Shown here piece after piece: positions 25,586-34,324 of a stretch of DNA of 36,502 nucleotides (positions are counted from its first letter, which is position 1; every line of letters starts with the position of its first letter). Made by a program: the position numbers and the translations under genes. The notes under the pieces were generated by a model. It did not search any database. It saw only the letters and a program-made list of their open reading frames with translations, and was not told the DNA's origin. Source of the DNA: Prevotella sp. UBA3294 (GTDB lineage: Bacteria > Bacteroidota > Bacteroidia > Bacteroidales > Bacteroidaceae); NCBI GenBank assembly GCA_002361535.1, contig DETG01000025.1, positions 1 through 36,502 of the forward strand, read 5' to 3'.

Positions 25586-26671
25586 TTAATGTCTCTGTCT
25601 TCTCACGGTGACACGAGCGGATGAACTGCCAGAAGATGAGGAGGATGAGGAGGAAGAACGCTTTGTACTTACCTTCTCCGACTTACCGCCGTTGGCCCTG
25701 CGGTTTTTGCTGCCCGACTTCTTCACCTTCGCCTTTCCCTTAGGCTGTGCATTGGCAATGCTATCGAGACTATCCTTCCGTGCCTGGTCACCCCAGATAT
25801 TCTTCTCGAAAGCCAGCAGTTCCTCTTCGATGCGTTTCTGTTCTTTGTTCATCGACGTGGAGTCGGGGCAATACTGAGCCAGTGTCTGTCCTAACATGTT
25901 CGTCGTCTTATAGATCTTTCCACGGTACATGTTTTGGGTGAAATAGTCATCAATGCTCATCGTTGCAGCATTGTTCACATTGCTCGTCATGATGGTCTGC
26001 TTGGCAAGGAAAGGTGCCACATCATCGTACTTCACCCAAAACAGTGGGTATTTGGCCGTACCGTCACCGAAGTCATCCTCACGGCTCATGATCGGACAGA
26101 GGGCGATCACCTTGGTATGGAAGGTGGCAGAGGCCTGATCATAGTAGGCACTCTCCTTCAGGTAGTAGCCTTTCACCTCTCGTGAGGGGATATCGCTGTC
26201 ATCAATCCTGATCCTGCCATTCTCAGCCCGTTCGTAATAGATATGGTAGTTGTCGATGAATGCCTTGGGGCGCACACGGGCGGAATCGGTGAACACTTCA
26301 TTACCATCGAGACGATACTCATAGGCACGGATCTGCCCGGTGAGCATCAACTTGAACAGATAGGTGAAGAGATTCATCTGAGCACCCATCGGCTCCACAG
26401 GGTAGTAGAGTCCGGCATTGGCATCTTGGTTCAAGTCTATCTCTCGATATATATCGCGGCGCCACACCACATCCTCCGACATCGTCTGTGCCGTAGGGAA
26501 AGAGATCTGTGCACGAGTGGTGAGTGTCTGGGCGTTAGAGCGTTGCTGTTGCTGCTGCTGACGGCGTGCCACTGGCTGTGCCTGCATTTCGTCCATGAAG
26601 AGCGAGCATGACATGAACAGCATCATGAACAGCATCCGCTTGCCTTTTGCTGGAAAAATATCTGTCCTCAT
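25586..26671 (-). CDS. gldN: Type IX secretion/gliding protein GldN (PorN)
   Basis: A 361-residue periplasmic protein that forms the outer-membrane-associated ring with GldK. The signal peptide is MLFMMLFMSCSLFMDEMQAQ, with start at ATG 26671 or the in-frame ATG at 26635. GldN segments are visible: VVWRRDIYREIDLNQDANAGLYYPVEP, LFTYLFKLMLTGQIRAYEYRLDGNEVF, KAFIDNYHIYYER, VKGYYLKESAYYDQASATFHTKVIALCPI, and MSIDDYFTQNMYRGKIYKTTNMLGQTLAQYC. A six-glutamine run sits near residue 38. The C-terminal ~55 residues are a basic, serine-rich low-complexity tail (KAKVKKSGSKNRR..., then nine serines) beyond the usual core. It starts 30 bp after gldM. Confidence 0.94.
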   Translation of the reverse strand: MRTDIFPAKGKRMLFMMLFMSCSLFMDEMQAQPVARRQQQQQQRSNAQTLTTRAQISFPTAQTMSEDVVWRRDIYREIDLNQDANAGLYYPVEPMGAQMNLFTYLFKLMLTGQIRAYEYRLDGNEVFTDSARVRPKAFIDNYHIYYERAENGRIRIDDSDIPSREVKGYYLKESAYYDQASATFHTKVIALCPIMSREDDFGDGTAKYPLFWVKYDDVAPFLAKQTIMTSNVNNAATMSIDDYFTQNMYRGKIYKTTNMLGQTLAQYCPDSTSMNKEQKRIEEELLAFEKNIWGDQARKDSLDSIANAQPKGKAKVKKSGSKNRRANGGKSEKVSTKRSSSSSSSSSGSSSARVTVRRQRH

Positions 26672-26701
26672 CTTGTATATCTTTTTATAATTGTTCTTTA
26701 C

Positions 26702-28255
26702 TTACTTCACGATCACCTCCATGGCACCAGGCAGCGTCCGAGAGATGCCGTCGGGTCCAATCGCCGTGACATGGGTGATATAGAAGCGGCGGTTACGAGA
26801 GAGCTTGCGGAAAGCATCACGCTGGCGTTCAGAGAAATTCGCACCATTTCCTACGATAGGTACGGCATTACCCATATTGTCGAAGAACACCGCTTCGAAG
26901 CCTGTTACCTTGAACTCGATGTCAAGCAGACCATCATCGATGGCAGCACGGATGCCACTGGTGCCCATCAGTGATGACTTAGCCAGTCCGCCACCACGGT
27001 AGCGGTTATCGCCCACCACCATATAAGGAGTAGGATCAGGCAGCTTGCGCACCTTGAAGGTGACCTGCCCCATCTGACGCACCTTACCCTTGTCGTTGGC
27101 TGATACAGTGAACACCACATCCTTACCTACTGCTGAAGGAACAGCCACATAATGACCATTGCCTTTGGCAGAAAGGGAACCACCCGACATCGTTACGGAA
27201 ACGGCATTGGCTGGCACTCCCGGCACGCTGACACTCATCGGGTTCTGGTAACCGGCATAGAGCACGTTCATCAGGTCGGCGGCCACGGTTGCTCCGCTGG
27301 GAGCAGGAATGACCGTATATTTCTGCAAGAAGTTACGACGGATGTCCTCGCCTGCAGCATTGCGCGTCAGTAGATAGCCTTGGAAGGAATGTTCGCCCAC
27401 GCCTCCGGCCGTAAACGAATACTTACCCGTAGAATTGATACGCACGCCATTCACGTAGATCTCAGGAGTCTGCGTGGTATCCACGGCAGCCATCACGATG
27501 TTGGCCGTGAACTGTTCGCCCGGATAAAGTGTCGTCTTCTCCGGAATCACGAAGGCATCGAGCTTGTTTACGCGGATGTCTTTCAAGTCAATATTAGAGA
27601 CCAGGTTGTGAAGCACCTCACCCTCAGCATAGCGCACGTCGCTCTGGATCTTGGAGAGCAACGTCACGGCAGCGGCCACGGGCATTCCCTCAAACATATA
27701 CTCCTGCCAGTTCTTACCCATCGCATGGGCATTTTTGGGCAGTTCTGTCGTCAGGTTGCCACGAATGATCTCCTTCTGATGCTCATCGGTCACGAGCGAA
27801 AGGATACGCTCACGGAACTGATTGATTGCATCATAAAGACGCTTGCCTTTCCCCGTTCCGGGGGCAAGCATCACATGGGAGGCAGCCTCCAGGTCTTCCT
27901 TGTTGCGGATATCCTTCAGATTTCCGTCGCTGCCGTCGGCTTCGCGCACAATCTCTTCCTTCAATAGCTGGGCGAAGTTGTAGAGCGAATCGCTCATCTG
28001 CTTCACCTGTGTAGCCTTCTCAAACCATTGCTTCACCTTACCCGGATTTTTCTTCATCTGCGCTTCGAAGTCACCGTAGATGGCCGCATTCTGTTTGGAA
28101 GAGTTATCGGTAGTCCGGTTCAGACTCTCCTCCACCAGCGAGAAGCCTTCCAACACCTCGGTAGAGACGTTGAGAGCCAGCATCGCCATCAGTACGACGT
28201 ACATCAGGTTGATCATCTTCTGGCGCGGAGAAACCGGTCTTTTCTTTATTGCCAC
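26702..28255 (-). CDS. gldM: Type IX secretion motor protein GldM (PorM)
   Basis: A 517-residue inner-membrane protein with one N-terminal helix (MINLMYVVLMAMLALNV, residues 14-30) and a long periplasmic part made of four domains. With GldL it forms the proton-driven motor of the type IX system and reaches the GldK/GldN ring. The N-terminus KKRPVSPRQKMINLMYVVLMAMLALNVSTEVLEGF is the family signature. The start codon is GTG at 28255, set by this conserved N-terminus; no ATG is available in frame nearby. The C-terminal domain ends LPGAMEVIVK. Gaps are 39 bp to gldL and 30 bp to gldN. Confidence 0.96.
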   Translation of the reverse strand: MAIKKRPVSPRQKMINLMYVVLMAMLALNVSTEVLEGFSLVEESLNRTTDNSSKQNAAIYGDFEAQMKKNPGKVKQWFEKATQVKQMSDSLYNFAQLLKEEIVREADGSDGNLKDIRNKEDLEAASHVMLAPGTGKGKRLYDAINQFRERILSLVTDEHQKEIIRGNLTTELPKNAHAMGKNWQEYMFEGMPVAAAVTLLSKIQSDVRYAEGEVLHNLVSNIDLKDIRVNKLDAFVIPEKTTLYPGEQFTANIVMAAVDTTQTPEIYVNGVRINSTGKYSFTAGGVGEHSFQGYLLTRNAAGEDIRRNFLQKYTVIPAPSGATVAADLMNVLYAGYQNPMSVSVPGVPANAVSVTMSGGSLSAKGNGHYVAVPSAVGKDVVFTVSANDKGKVRQMGQVTFKVRKLPDPTPYMVVGDNRYRGGGLAKSSLMGTSGIRAAIDDGLLDIEFKVTGFEAVFFDNMGNAVPIVGNGANFSERQRDAFRKLSRNRRFYITHVTAIGPDGISRTLPGAMEVIVK

Positions 28256-28294
28256 GATTAAAAACGCTTAATTCTTAATTCTAAACTCTTAATT

Positions 28295-29170
28295 CTAAAT
28301 CTCACCAGAAGCCTGCGGACGGACGGCACCAGCAGGCATATTCACGGTCATGGCCTCGATCATGCGGGTATAGATACGGTTGAGTTCCTCTATCTGGCGG
28401 GCCATCTTCTTGGTCTGGTCATTGATTTCATCGATGGTGCCAATCTGTGCACTGGCACTCTTCAGCTGCATCTCATAGACCTTACAGATTCCTGTCAATG
28501 TGCGGTCAAGGTTATCCATCTCTTCGGAGTTACGTCCCAGTTTCTCGCTCTGTTCGGCCACCTTGGAGAGCATCTCCGTGAGACGTTTCAATTCAGCCAC
28601 ATAGTCGGTAGTGGCCTGTTCGAGTTCGGGATCCATCTTTGGCAACTGAGCCTCGGAAGCTCCTGAAACAGTAGCCACCGATGAAGAAACGGCAGCAATG
28701 GCCTCGGTATTGACTTTCTCCAGGGTAGGTTTTTCGCCGGTTCCCTTTGAAGCAGCAGGAGCACCACCGCCGATGATAATCGTACCACCGCCAACGACTC
28801 CACCACCCGAAACGGCTGCCATGTGCTCTCCACCCTGCGAGGGACTCGCGGTGGATTCCACGCGAACACCAGCCTTGGAGACCTCTACCGGTTCGCCATC
28901 AATATCCACATGTGTAGGGAGATCCATGCCGTCGGCAGTCTTATCGAACGGACGGTCGAAGGCTGAGAGGAAGAACACGAACACCTCCGTTCCCATTCCG
29001 AGGAACAGGAAGAAGTTGGCTCCCGGAAGGTGAGTCAGTTTGAAAAGGGTACCCAGAATCACAATGGAGGCACCCCAGCTATAGGCATAGTTCAGGAATG
29101 TCTGACCGGGCACACTGTCCATCCATTTCTGCAGACGGTATATGATATTCAGTTTACTATACTGTGTCAT
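28295..29170 (-). CDS. gldL: Type IX secretion motor protein GldL (PorL)
   Basis: A 291-residue inner-membrane protein with two helices near the N-terminus (about residues 29-46 and 51-70: YSWGASIVILGTLFKLTHLPGANFFLFLGMGTEVFVFFLSAFDRP). The second carries the glutamate conserved in GldL and implicated in proton flow. The cytoplasmic part has a Gly/Ala/Ser-rich linker (about residues 112-145), then a coiled-coil (LAELKRLTEMLSKVAEQSEKLGRN...). The motor partner GldM follows after 39 bp. The glycine-rich linker looks species-specific. Confidence 0.95.
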   Translation of the reverse strand: MTQYSKLNIIYRLQKWMDSVPGQTFLNYAYSWGASIVILGTLFKLTHLPGANFFLFLGMGTEVFVFFLSAFDRPFDKTADGMDLPTHVDIDGEPVEVSKAGVRVESTASPSQGGEHMAAVSGGGVVGGGTIIIGGGAPAASKGTGEKPTLEKVNTEAIAAVSSSVATVSGASEAQLPKMDPELEQATTDYVAELKRLTEMLSKVAEQSEKLGRNSEEMDNLDRTLTGICKVYEMQLKSASAQIGTIDEINDQTKKMARQIEELNRIYTRMIEAMTVNMPAGAVRPQASGEI

Positions 29171-29202
29171 GGTTGTCTATATTTGATAAACATTATTACG
29201 GG

Positions 29203-30693
29203 TTAATTCTTACCTTTCTTTCCTTTGACCTTCTCACTCTGGGCACTGGCCAGCGAACGCACGCAGCGGAAACCGATATACGAGCGTGGCTGATTCTGAT
29301 ATTCCCAAGTACGCCAAGCCGAACGGATATAGCTCTCAGGATCTTTCCATGAGCCCCCACGAACACTCTTCTTCTTCAACCGATAAGGGTCTTCCTTGGC
29401 AGCATTATACTTCAGTGTGGGGTTCAGGTCGTTCATCGCATCCACACCAGCCTCGGTATAGATCGTGCTGGTCCACTCAGCCACGTTTCCTGCCATATCG
29501 AAGAGCCCGTTGGTATTGGCACCGTAAATGCCCACCTTGCTGGTGATGAGGTTACCATCCTTGGTGTAGTTTCCGCGGTCGGGTTTGAAATTCGCATAAT
29601 AGCATCCACGGTCACTCTTCATATCCTCGTTGTCCCACGGGAATTCATTGCCGTCCTTTCCACGGGCTGCATATTCCCATTCAGCCTCAGTGGGCAGACG
29701 ATAGCGTTGGACATAACGTGCCTCACCGCCTAAGCCCTTCAGAAGATAGTCGGTACGCCAAGCACAGAAAGCATTGGCCTGCTCCCACGTGACACCCACC
29801 ACGGGATACTGGTTGTAAGCCGGGTTGCTGAAATAATAACGCAGATAGGTCTCATTGTCTGAGTTCTGGAAATCGTTCACCCAGCAAGTGGTATCGGGAT
29901 AGATATTCACGATATACGTATTCAGGAAATCCCAGGGACCGCTTAGCGGACGGTCGATGGTCTCACGGATGATTCGTCCTTCGTCATCGATATAGGCAGT
30001 ATCCTTGGAGATCATCACCACCTCGTTGGGATCCACCACGACATCAGTGTTGAATGTGCGTTCCTCGGGATTCAGACGGTTACGCCGCAGGGCTGCCGTG
30101 GTATAGTCGTACACTTCGTAGCGATAGTTCATCTGTCGCCAATCGAGCATCTTTTCACCTGTCACGGGATTCGTCTCGTACAGACTTTCTATGGCACGCT
30201 GCTCATCCTCATTGGGTTTCCTCGGCAGAGCCTTTTTCCAGTTTACATGTGGTGGGACAGGATCACCGTTCTTGTCTTCTGTGATCATATACGACTCATC
30301 GCCGCCATAGGAGGGATCGGCCAGACGAGTGCGGAGAATTGAGTCGCGCACCCAATAAACGAACTGCTTGTATTCGGAGTTGGTGACCTCGGTCTCGTCC
30401 ATCCAAAAACCATCAACGGAGATATCCTTGACTGGTGTCTGCTTTCCCCAAAGACTGTCCTCTTTCTCGATACCCATCTTCAAATACCCCCGCTTGATAA
30501 GGGTCATACCAAACGGAGTAGGCTCGGTGAATCCTCTGCCACCACCCACACCGGTCACCTCTCCACCACGACTGGAGGAGTTAGCAAGTTTACTGCCGGC
30601 ACAAGCTGTCATAACCAGTAAAAAAGCCAAAAGGCAAAGAGGCAACATGCTCCCAGCCATGACTTTCACCTTATTATATACTATCCTTTTCAT
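29203..30693 (-). CDS. gldK: Type IX secretion lipoprotein GldK (PorK)
   Basis: A 496-residue outer-membrane lipoprotein with an FGE-sulfatase (SUMF1-like) domain, forming the periplasmic ring with GldN. The signal ends in MTAC (Cys31). Domain landmarks: FGMTLIKRGYLKMG and DISVDGFWMDETEVTNSEYKQFVYW near residues 60-115, PVVGVTWEQANAFCAWR, RYRLPTEAEWEYAARG, LFDMAGNVAEWTSTIY, and the closing VRGGSWKDPESYIRSAWRTWE...YIGFRCVRS. GldK is not expected to be a formylglycine enzyme. It lies 35 bp downstream of porP and 32 bp upstream of gldL. Confidence 0.96.
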   Translation of the reverse strand: MKRIVYNKVKVMAGSMLPLCLLAFLLVMTACAGSKLANSSSRGGEVTGVGGGRGFTEPTPFGMTLIKRGYLKMGIEKEDSLWGKQTPVKDISVDGFWMDETEVTNSEYKQFVYWVRDSILRTRLADPSYGGDESYMITEDKNGDPVPPHVNWKKALPRKPNEDEQRAIESLYETNPVTGEKMLDWRQMNYRYEVYDYTTAALRRNRLNPEERTFNTDVVVDPNEVVMISKDTAYIDDEGRIIRETIDRPLSGPWDFLNTYIVNIYPDTTCWVNDFQNSDNETYLRYYFSNPAYNQYPVVGVTWEQANAFCAWRTDYLLKGLGGEARYVQRYRLPTEAEWEYAARGKDGNEFPWDNEDMKSDRGCYYANFKPDRGNYTKDGNLITSKVGIYGANTNGLFDMAGNVAEWTSTIYTEAGVDAMNDLNPTLKYNAAKEDPYRLKKKSVRGGSWKDPESYIRSAWRTWEYQNQPRSYIGFRCVRSLASAQSEKVKGKKGKN

Positions 30694-30728
30694 ATCTTGT
30701 TAATTCATTTTTTCGTCCCTATTCCTTT

Positions 30729-31667
30729 TTATAACAGTCGTACGCTCTTGTGCTTGTTCCGCCCCTTCTTATAGAGGTTCAAGTCGGTTTGGTATCCCAC
30801 GAACAATTCATGACTGCCATTGCCCGGATTAATGGCCGATGTGTAGAACTCATAGCTGTAGCCCAGCATAATACCATGGACACGGCCTCCGATTAAAAGG
30901 GTCACCGAGTTGGTGGGACTATATGCGGCACCGACATACATCACTTTCTTGTCGTTCGTATAGAGCAGCCGCGCCGTCACATCTGCCCGATAGGCCACAC
31001 CGTCGGTACGTACGAGCACGGAGGTGGGTATTGTAACAAACGGATTTCTCAGCTTAATATTGTATCCACCTGTTAAATAATACGTCCGATCAATCTGTAA
31101 TTCGTTGGTCTGCCCCAACTCTACAAGAGGAGCTGTGAGGTGCAGCACCGACACACCGGCATACCACTGCTTGCGCAGATAATACAAGCCGAAAGCCAAA
31201 TCGATTGTATTGCCGTTCACCTCAGACGTGGCGAAGACAGGATCACCGGGATCAATGATGTCCACGCCCGTTCCATCGAAGTTCTCACTGATAAAGCCAG
31301 CTTGCAGACCAGCACTCAGCGTTCCACCAAACAGTTTGTGTTTATAAGCGTATTGCAAGGAAAAACGCTGGTGCTGGAACAAACCAATCTGATCGTTCAT
31401 CAGCTGTATGCCCACTCCATGATACGACTTGATCATATAGAAAGGCATATCACCGGCGATGTACATCGTTCGGGGATTATGACGGAAACCCGCCAGATCC
31501 ATCGCATAGGCACCTGTCACGTTCACCTTCGTCTCCTTACCCACCGATGCGGGATTAAAAGACGGCTCCATGTCGAAGTAATGACTGAAGCTGACATCAT
31601 ATTGCGCCTCTGCCGCCGATGCGACGAGCAGAAGAGCTCCACAGATCATGCATAAACGTCTAAACAC
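30729..31667 (-). CDS. porP: PorP/SprF-family type IX outer-membrane protein
   Basis: A protein of about 312 residues with a signal peptide (FRRLCMICGALLLVASAAEA before QYDVSF) and PorP/SprF features: SFSHYFDMEPSFNPASVGKETKVNVTGAYAMDLAGF, YHGVGIQLMNDQIGLFQHQRFSLQYAYKHKL, and a C-terminal LGYSYEFYTSAINPGNGSHELFVGYQTDL. Its place before gldKLMN is the classic por/gld order. No ATG fits well: the frame opens with GTG at 31739 (336 residues), GTG at 31667 gives a short basic n-region before the hydrophobic core, and ATG 31649 leaves no positive charge. I favour 31667. No TAnnTTTG promoter is seen just upstream. Confidence 0.9.
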   Translation of the reverse strand: MFRRLCMICGALLLVASAAEAQYDVSFSHYFDMEPSFNPASVGKETKVNVTGAYAMDLAGFRHNPRTMYIAGDMPFYMIKSYHGVGIQLMNDQIGLFQHQRFSLQYAYKHKLFGGTLSAGLQAGFISENFDGTGVDIIDPGDPVFATSEVNGNTIDLAFGLYYLRKQWYAGVSVLHLTAPLVELGQTNELQIDRTYYLTGGYNIKLRNPFVTIPTSVLVRTDGVAYRADVTARLLYTNDKKVMYVGAAYSPTNSVTLLIGGRVHGIMLGYSYEFYTSAINPGNGSHELFVGYQTDLNLYKKGRNKHKSVRLL

Positions 31668-31747
31668 ATCAACATAACGTAATTTCGTCCGTTTTATTGT
31701 ATGATTCGCTTTTTCAGAGACTGATAAGACACTTGGCACGATCTTCT

Positions 31748-31814
31748 CGAGGGTGTGTCAAAATGAATTGTTGGTTCTGCGCGAAGCGCATTCCCCCATG
31801 ATGACACACCCTCG
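31748..31814. repeat. 67-bp nested palindrome upstream of porP
   Basis: The outer arms CGAGGGTGTGTCA (31748-31760) and TGACACACCCTCG (31802-31814) are exact reverse complements over 13 bp. Inside, TGCGC GAA GCGCA (31778-31790) forms a tight second hairpin. It lies 65 bp after the M3 peptidase stop and before the T9SS operon. It could be that peptidase's terminator, an operator, or a REP-like dispersed element. Confidence 0.75.
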
Positions 31815-31879
31815 TATCGACTCAGAAACAGGTACGTTGGAAGAAATTGACGAACCTGCTGAAAAGAAGCGATGGTAAA

Positions 31880-34036
31880 TCAAAGTCCGCGGGCTTTGAG
31901 AAGAGCGGAGGCATCGGGCTGGGCCATTCCGGTGAAGTCGGTGAACATCTGCATGAGGTCGCCGGTGTTACCGCGGCTCAATACCTTCTGGCAGAAGTCA
32001 CTGCCGGTGGCGGGGTCAAGGGCTCCGCGCTTGGCAAAGACGTTGGCAATGTTCACGGCAAGCACCTCGGTCCACAGATAGCTGTAGTAGCCGGCGGCAT
32101 AGCCTCCACCCCAGACGTGGTTGAAATAACTGGTGCGATAGCGGGGAGGAATCTGATTGTTGAGCAGACCAATCTGCTGCAGAGCCTCGGTCTCGAAGTC
32201 AGCAGCCTTGTCAGCCGTGGGAACCTTGGCGGAGGGCAGCATGTGCCAAGCCATATCCAGACAGGTGGCGGCGAGGTTCTCGCCCAGGGCGTATGCGCTA
32301 TGGAAGTTGATGCTCTTCAGCATGCGCTCCTTCAGTTCGGCGGGCATCGGTTTGCCCGTTTCGCAATGCAGGGCATAGTGGTCGAAGATTTCGGGAATGG
32401 AGGCAAACGACTCATTGAACTGCGAGGGCATCTCCACGAAGTCGCGGGCCACGGAAGTTCCGCTCAGGCGGTTGTAGTTGCAGTCGGAGAGAATGCCGTG
32501 GAGGGCATGGCCGAACTCATGGAAGAGCGTGGTCACCTCGTCCCAGGTGAGCAGCGAGGGTTTGCCCTCGGGAGCCTTCGCATTGTTGCACACATTGAAG
32601 ATGATGGGCAACTGACCGTAGTGGCGGCTCTGCTTGGCAAATCCGTCCATCCAGGCTCCGCCGCGCTTGGTGGGCCGGCGGAAATAGTCGCAATAGAAGA
32701 GGGCCTTCTGCTTGCCGTCTTTGTCGAACACTTCGAACACCTTCATGTCGGGATGATAGGTGGGAATGTCGGTGCGCTGCTTGAAGGTGAGGCCGTATGC
32801 GCGGTTGGCAGCATAGAACACGCCGTTGATGAGCACGCTATCGACATTGAAATACGACTTTACCTCGTCGTCGCTGATGTTGAGCATCTGGCTCTTCATC
32901 TTGGCTGAATAGTAGAAACGGTCGTAGGGCTCCAGCTTGAAGTCGGGGCCTTCGGTCTTTTGTGCGAACTCCTCGATGGCCTTGGTCTCGGCATCGGCCG
33001 CGGGTTTATACTGGGCAATGAGGTTCTTCAGGAAAGCATAGACGTTCTCGGGCGTCTTGGCCATGGTCTTTTCCAGGGAATAGGCGGCATAGTTGGGATA
33101 GCCCATCAGTTCGGCCTGTTCGGCACGCAGCTTGGCAATCTCGCTGACGATGGAATAGGTGTTGAACTTACCGGTTCCGTCGGTGCGGTGGATGGAGGCC
33201 TCATAGACCTGACGGCGCAAGTCGCGGTTGTCGAGACTGGTCAGCAGGGGCTGCTGCGTAGTGTTCACGATGACGATGGCGTAGGGAGCCTTGCCGCCCC
33301 GGCTCATCCCCGACGTTCCGTCGCCTACCCGTAGCCCTTCGGCGTCTTTCTTGCATTGCTCAATGCCGGCTTCGCTCAGTCCGGCCAGCTTCTCCTTGCT
33401 GTCCACCCACACCACGGCATTATTGGTGGCTTCGAGCAGAAGGTCGCCCCACTTCTGCTGCAGGTCGGTGATGCGGAGATTGATGGCCTTCATGCGGTCT
33501 TTCTTGTCGTTGGGCAGAAGCGCACCCTTGCGCACGAATTCCTTATAGGTTTCTTCCAGGAGTTTCTTGTCCTCGCCCTGAAGCGAGTCGTGCTGACTGT
33601 CATAAACCTTGCGGATGCGCTCAAAGAGCGGCACATTGAAGGAAATCTCGTTCTCCAGTTCGGTCAGCATGGGCATCACTTTCTTCTCTATCTCGCTGAG
33701 TTCGGGAGTCCTGTCGGCCTCAGTCAGGGCAAAGAACACGCGGCTCACGCGGTCGAGCAATCGTCCGCTCTCCTCATAGGCCACGATGGTGTTCTCGAAA
33801 GTGGCAGAATCGGGATTGTCCACAATCTTGGCAATGTTGTCGCGGTTCTGCTGGATGGCCGTCTCGAAGGCCGGTAGATAGTCTGAGGTCTTGATCTTGC
33901 TGAAGTCGGGTGCTCCGTAGGGCAGCGTGCTTTCCTGCAGCAATGGGTTCTCGCGTTGTGCCTGCTGGCAACTGCTTACTGCACAGGTCAATGCAGAGGA
34001 AATAGCAAAAGTCATAAGGATGTTTTGTATTTTCAT
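31880..34036 (-). CDS. M3-family metallopeptidase lipoprotein (Dcp-like)
   Basis: A 718-residue zinc peptidase of the thimet/Dcp family, which cuts small peptides and often removes C-terminal dipeptides. The zinc site is HEFGHALHGI near residue 470, with the third ligand glutamate downstream in the FVEMPSQFNE segment. Upstream landmarks are NRDNIAKIVDNPDSATFENTIVAYEESGRLLDRV, LRAEQAELMGYPNYAAYSLEKTMAKTPENV, and the C-terminal YRTSYFNHVWGGGYAAGYYSYLWTEVLAVNIA. I start at ATG 34036 because it gives a lipobox signal (LTCAVSSC); the frame extends 17 codons further without signal-like sequence. Lipidation would put it in the periplasm, unlike cytosolic E. coli Dcp. Its codons look more GC-rich than those of the sigma-factor genes to the right. 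Confidence 0.92.
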   Translation of the reverse strand: MKIQNILMTFAISSALTCAVSSCQQAQRENPLLQESTLPYGAPDFSKIKTSDYLPAFETAIQQNRDNIAKIVDNPDSATFENTIVAYEESGRLLDRVSRVFFALTEADRTPELSEIEKKVMPMLTELENEISFNVPLFERIRKVYDSQHDSLQGEDKKLLEETYKEFVRKGALLPNDKKDRMKAINLRITDLQQKWGDLLLEATNNAVVWVDSKEKLAGLSEAGIEQCKKDAEGLRVGDGTSGMSRGGKAPYAIVIVNTTQQPLLTSLDNRDLRRQVYEASIHRTDGTGKFNTYSIVSEIAKLRAEQAELMGYPNYAAYSLEKTMAKTPENVYAFLKNLIAQYKPAADAETKAIEEFAQKTEGPDFKLEPYDRFYYSAKMKSQMLNISDDEVKSYFNVDSVLINGVFYAANRAYGLTFKQRTDIPTYHPDMKVFEVFDKDGKQKALFYCDYFRRPTKRGGAWMDGFAKQSRHYGQLPIIFNVCNNAKAPEGKPSLLTWDEVTTLFHEFGHALHGILSDCNYNRLSGTSVARDFVEMPSQFNESFASIPEIFDHYALHCETGKPMPAELKERMLKSINFHSAYALGENLAATCLDMAWHMLPSAKVPTADKAADFETEALQQIGLLNNQIPPRYRTSYFNHVWGGGYAAGYYSYLWTEVLAVNIANVFAKRGALDPATGSDFCQKVLSRGNTGDLMQMFTDFTGMAQPDASALLKARGL

Positions 34037-34101
34037 AAGTTTGACAGTTATTTTGATGATGATTTTGTTTCCATTCTCTGAACGCATAAGAGCACAAAGG
34101 A

Positions 34102-34239
34102 CTATCCGGCATCGTCGGCCGAATAGTCCTTTGTCTCCAGTTCGTATTGCAGCGCCTCCAGTTGTCGGAGGGTCATTCGTTCCACGCGGCGCTCTATCTC
34201 GCGGATGAGTTCCTCGCGACGGTATTCTTCGTCATTCAT
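34102..34239 (-). CDS. Small charged coiled-coil-like protein (45 aa)
   Basis: A 45-residue reading frame from ATG 34239 to TAG 34102. Its sequence is highly charged (MNDEEYRREELIREIERRV, then RMTLRQLEALQYELETKDYS and an acidic end ADDAG) with heptad-like leucine/isoleucine/valine spacing, so one long helix is likely. A good promoter lies 25 bp upstream, and the M3 peptidase gene starts 65 bp downstream on the same strand. I know no named family. The match of helix pattern, clean start, stop and promoter suggests a real gene. Confidence 0.6.
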   Translation of the reverse strand: MNDEEYRREELIREIERRVERMTLRQLEALQYELETKDYSADDAG

Positions 34240-34264
34240 ATCTTAGAATTGATGCTTTCGGCAG

Positions 34265-34299
34265 CAAAGATACGAAATATAAATGAAAGTACATTCAAA
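34265..34299 (-). promoter_or_regulatory. Promoter of the 45-aa gene and M3 peptidase
   Basis: Minus-strand TTTG (complement of 34296-34299) and TATCTTTG (complement of 34265-34272), spacing 23 bp, slightly long. Transcription would start near 34258. Confidence 0.6.
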
Positions 34300-34324
34300 A
34301 AGACTGTCATTTTTATTACTCCTA

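Noticed and set aside
31847..32908. 353-codon plus-strand frame opposite the M3 peptidase
   Set aside because: It lies over the zinc-site coding region on the other strand; its glycine/valine-rich translation is typical of antisense of GC-rich codons.
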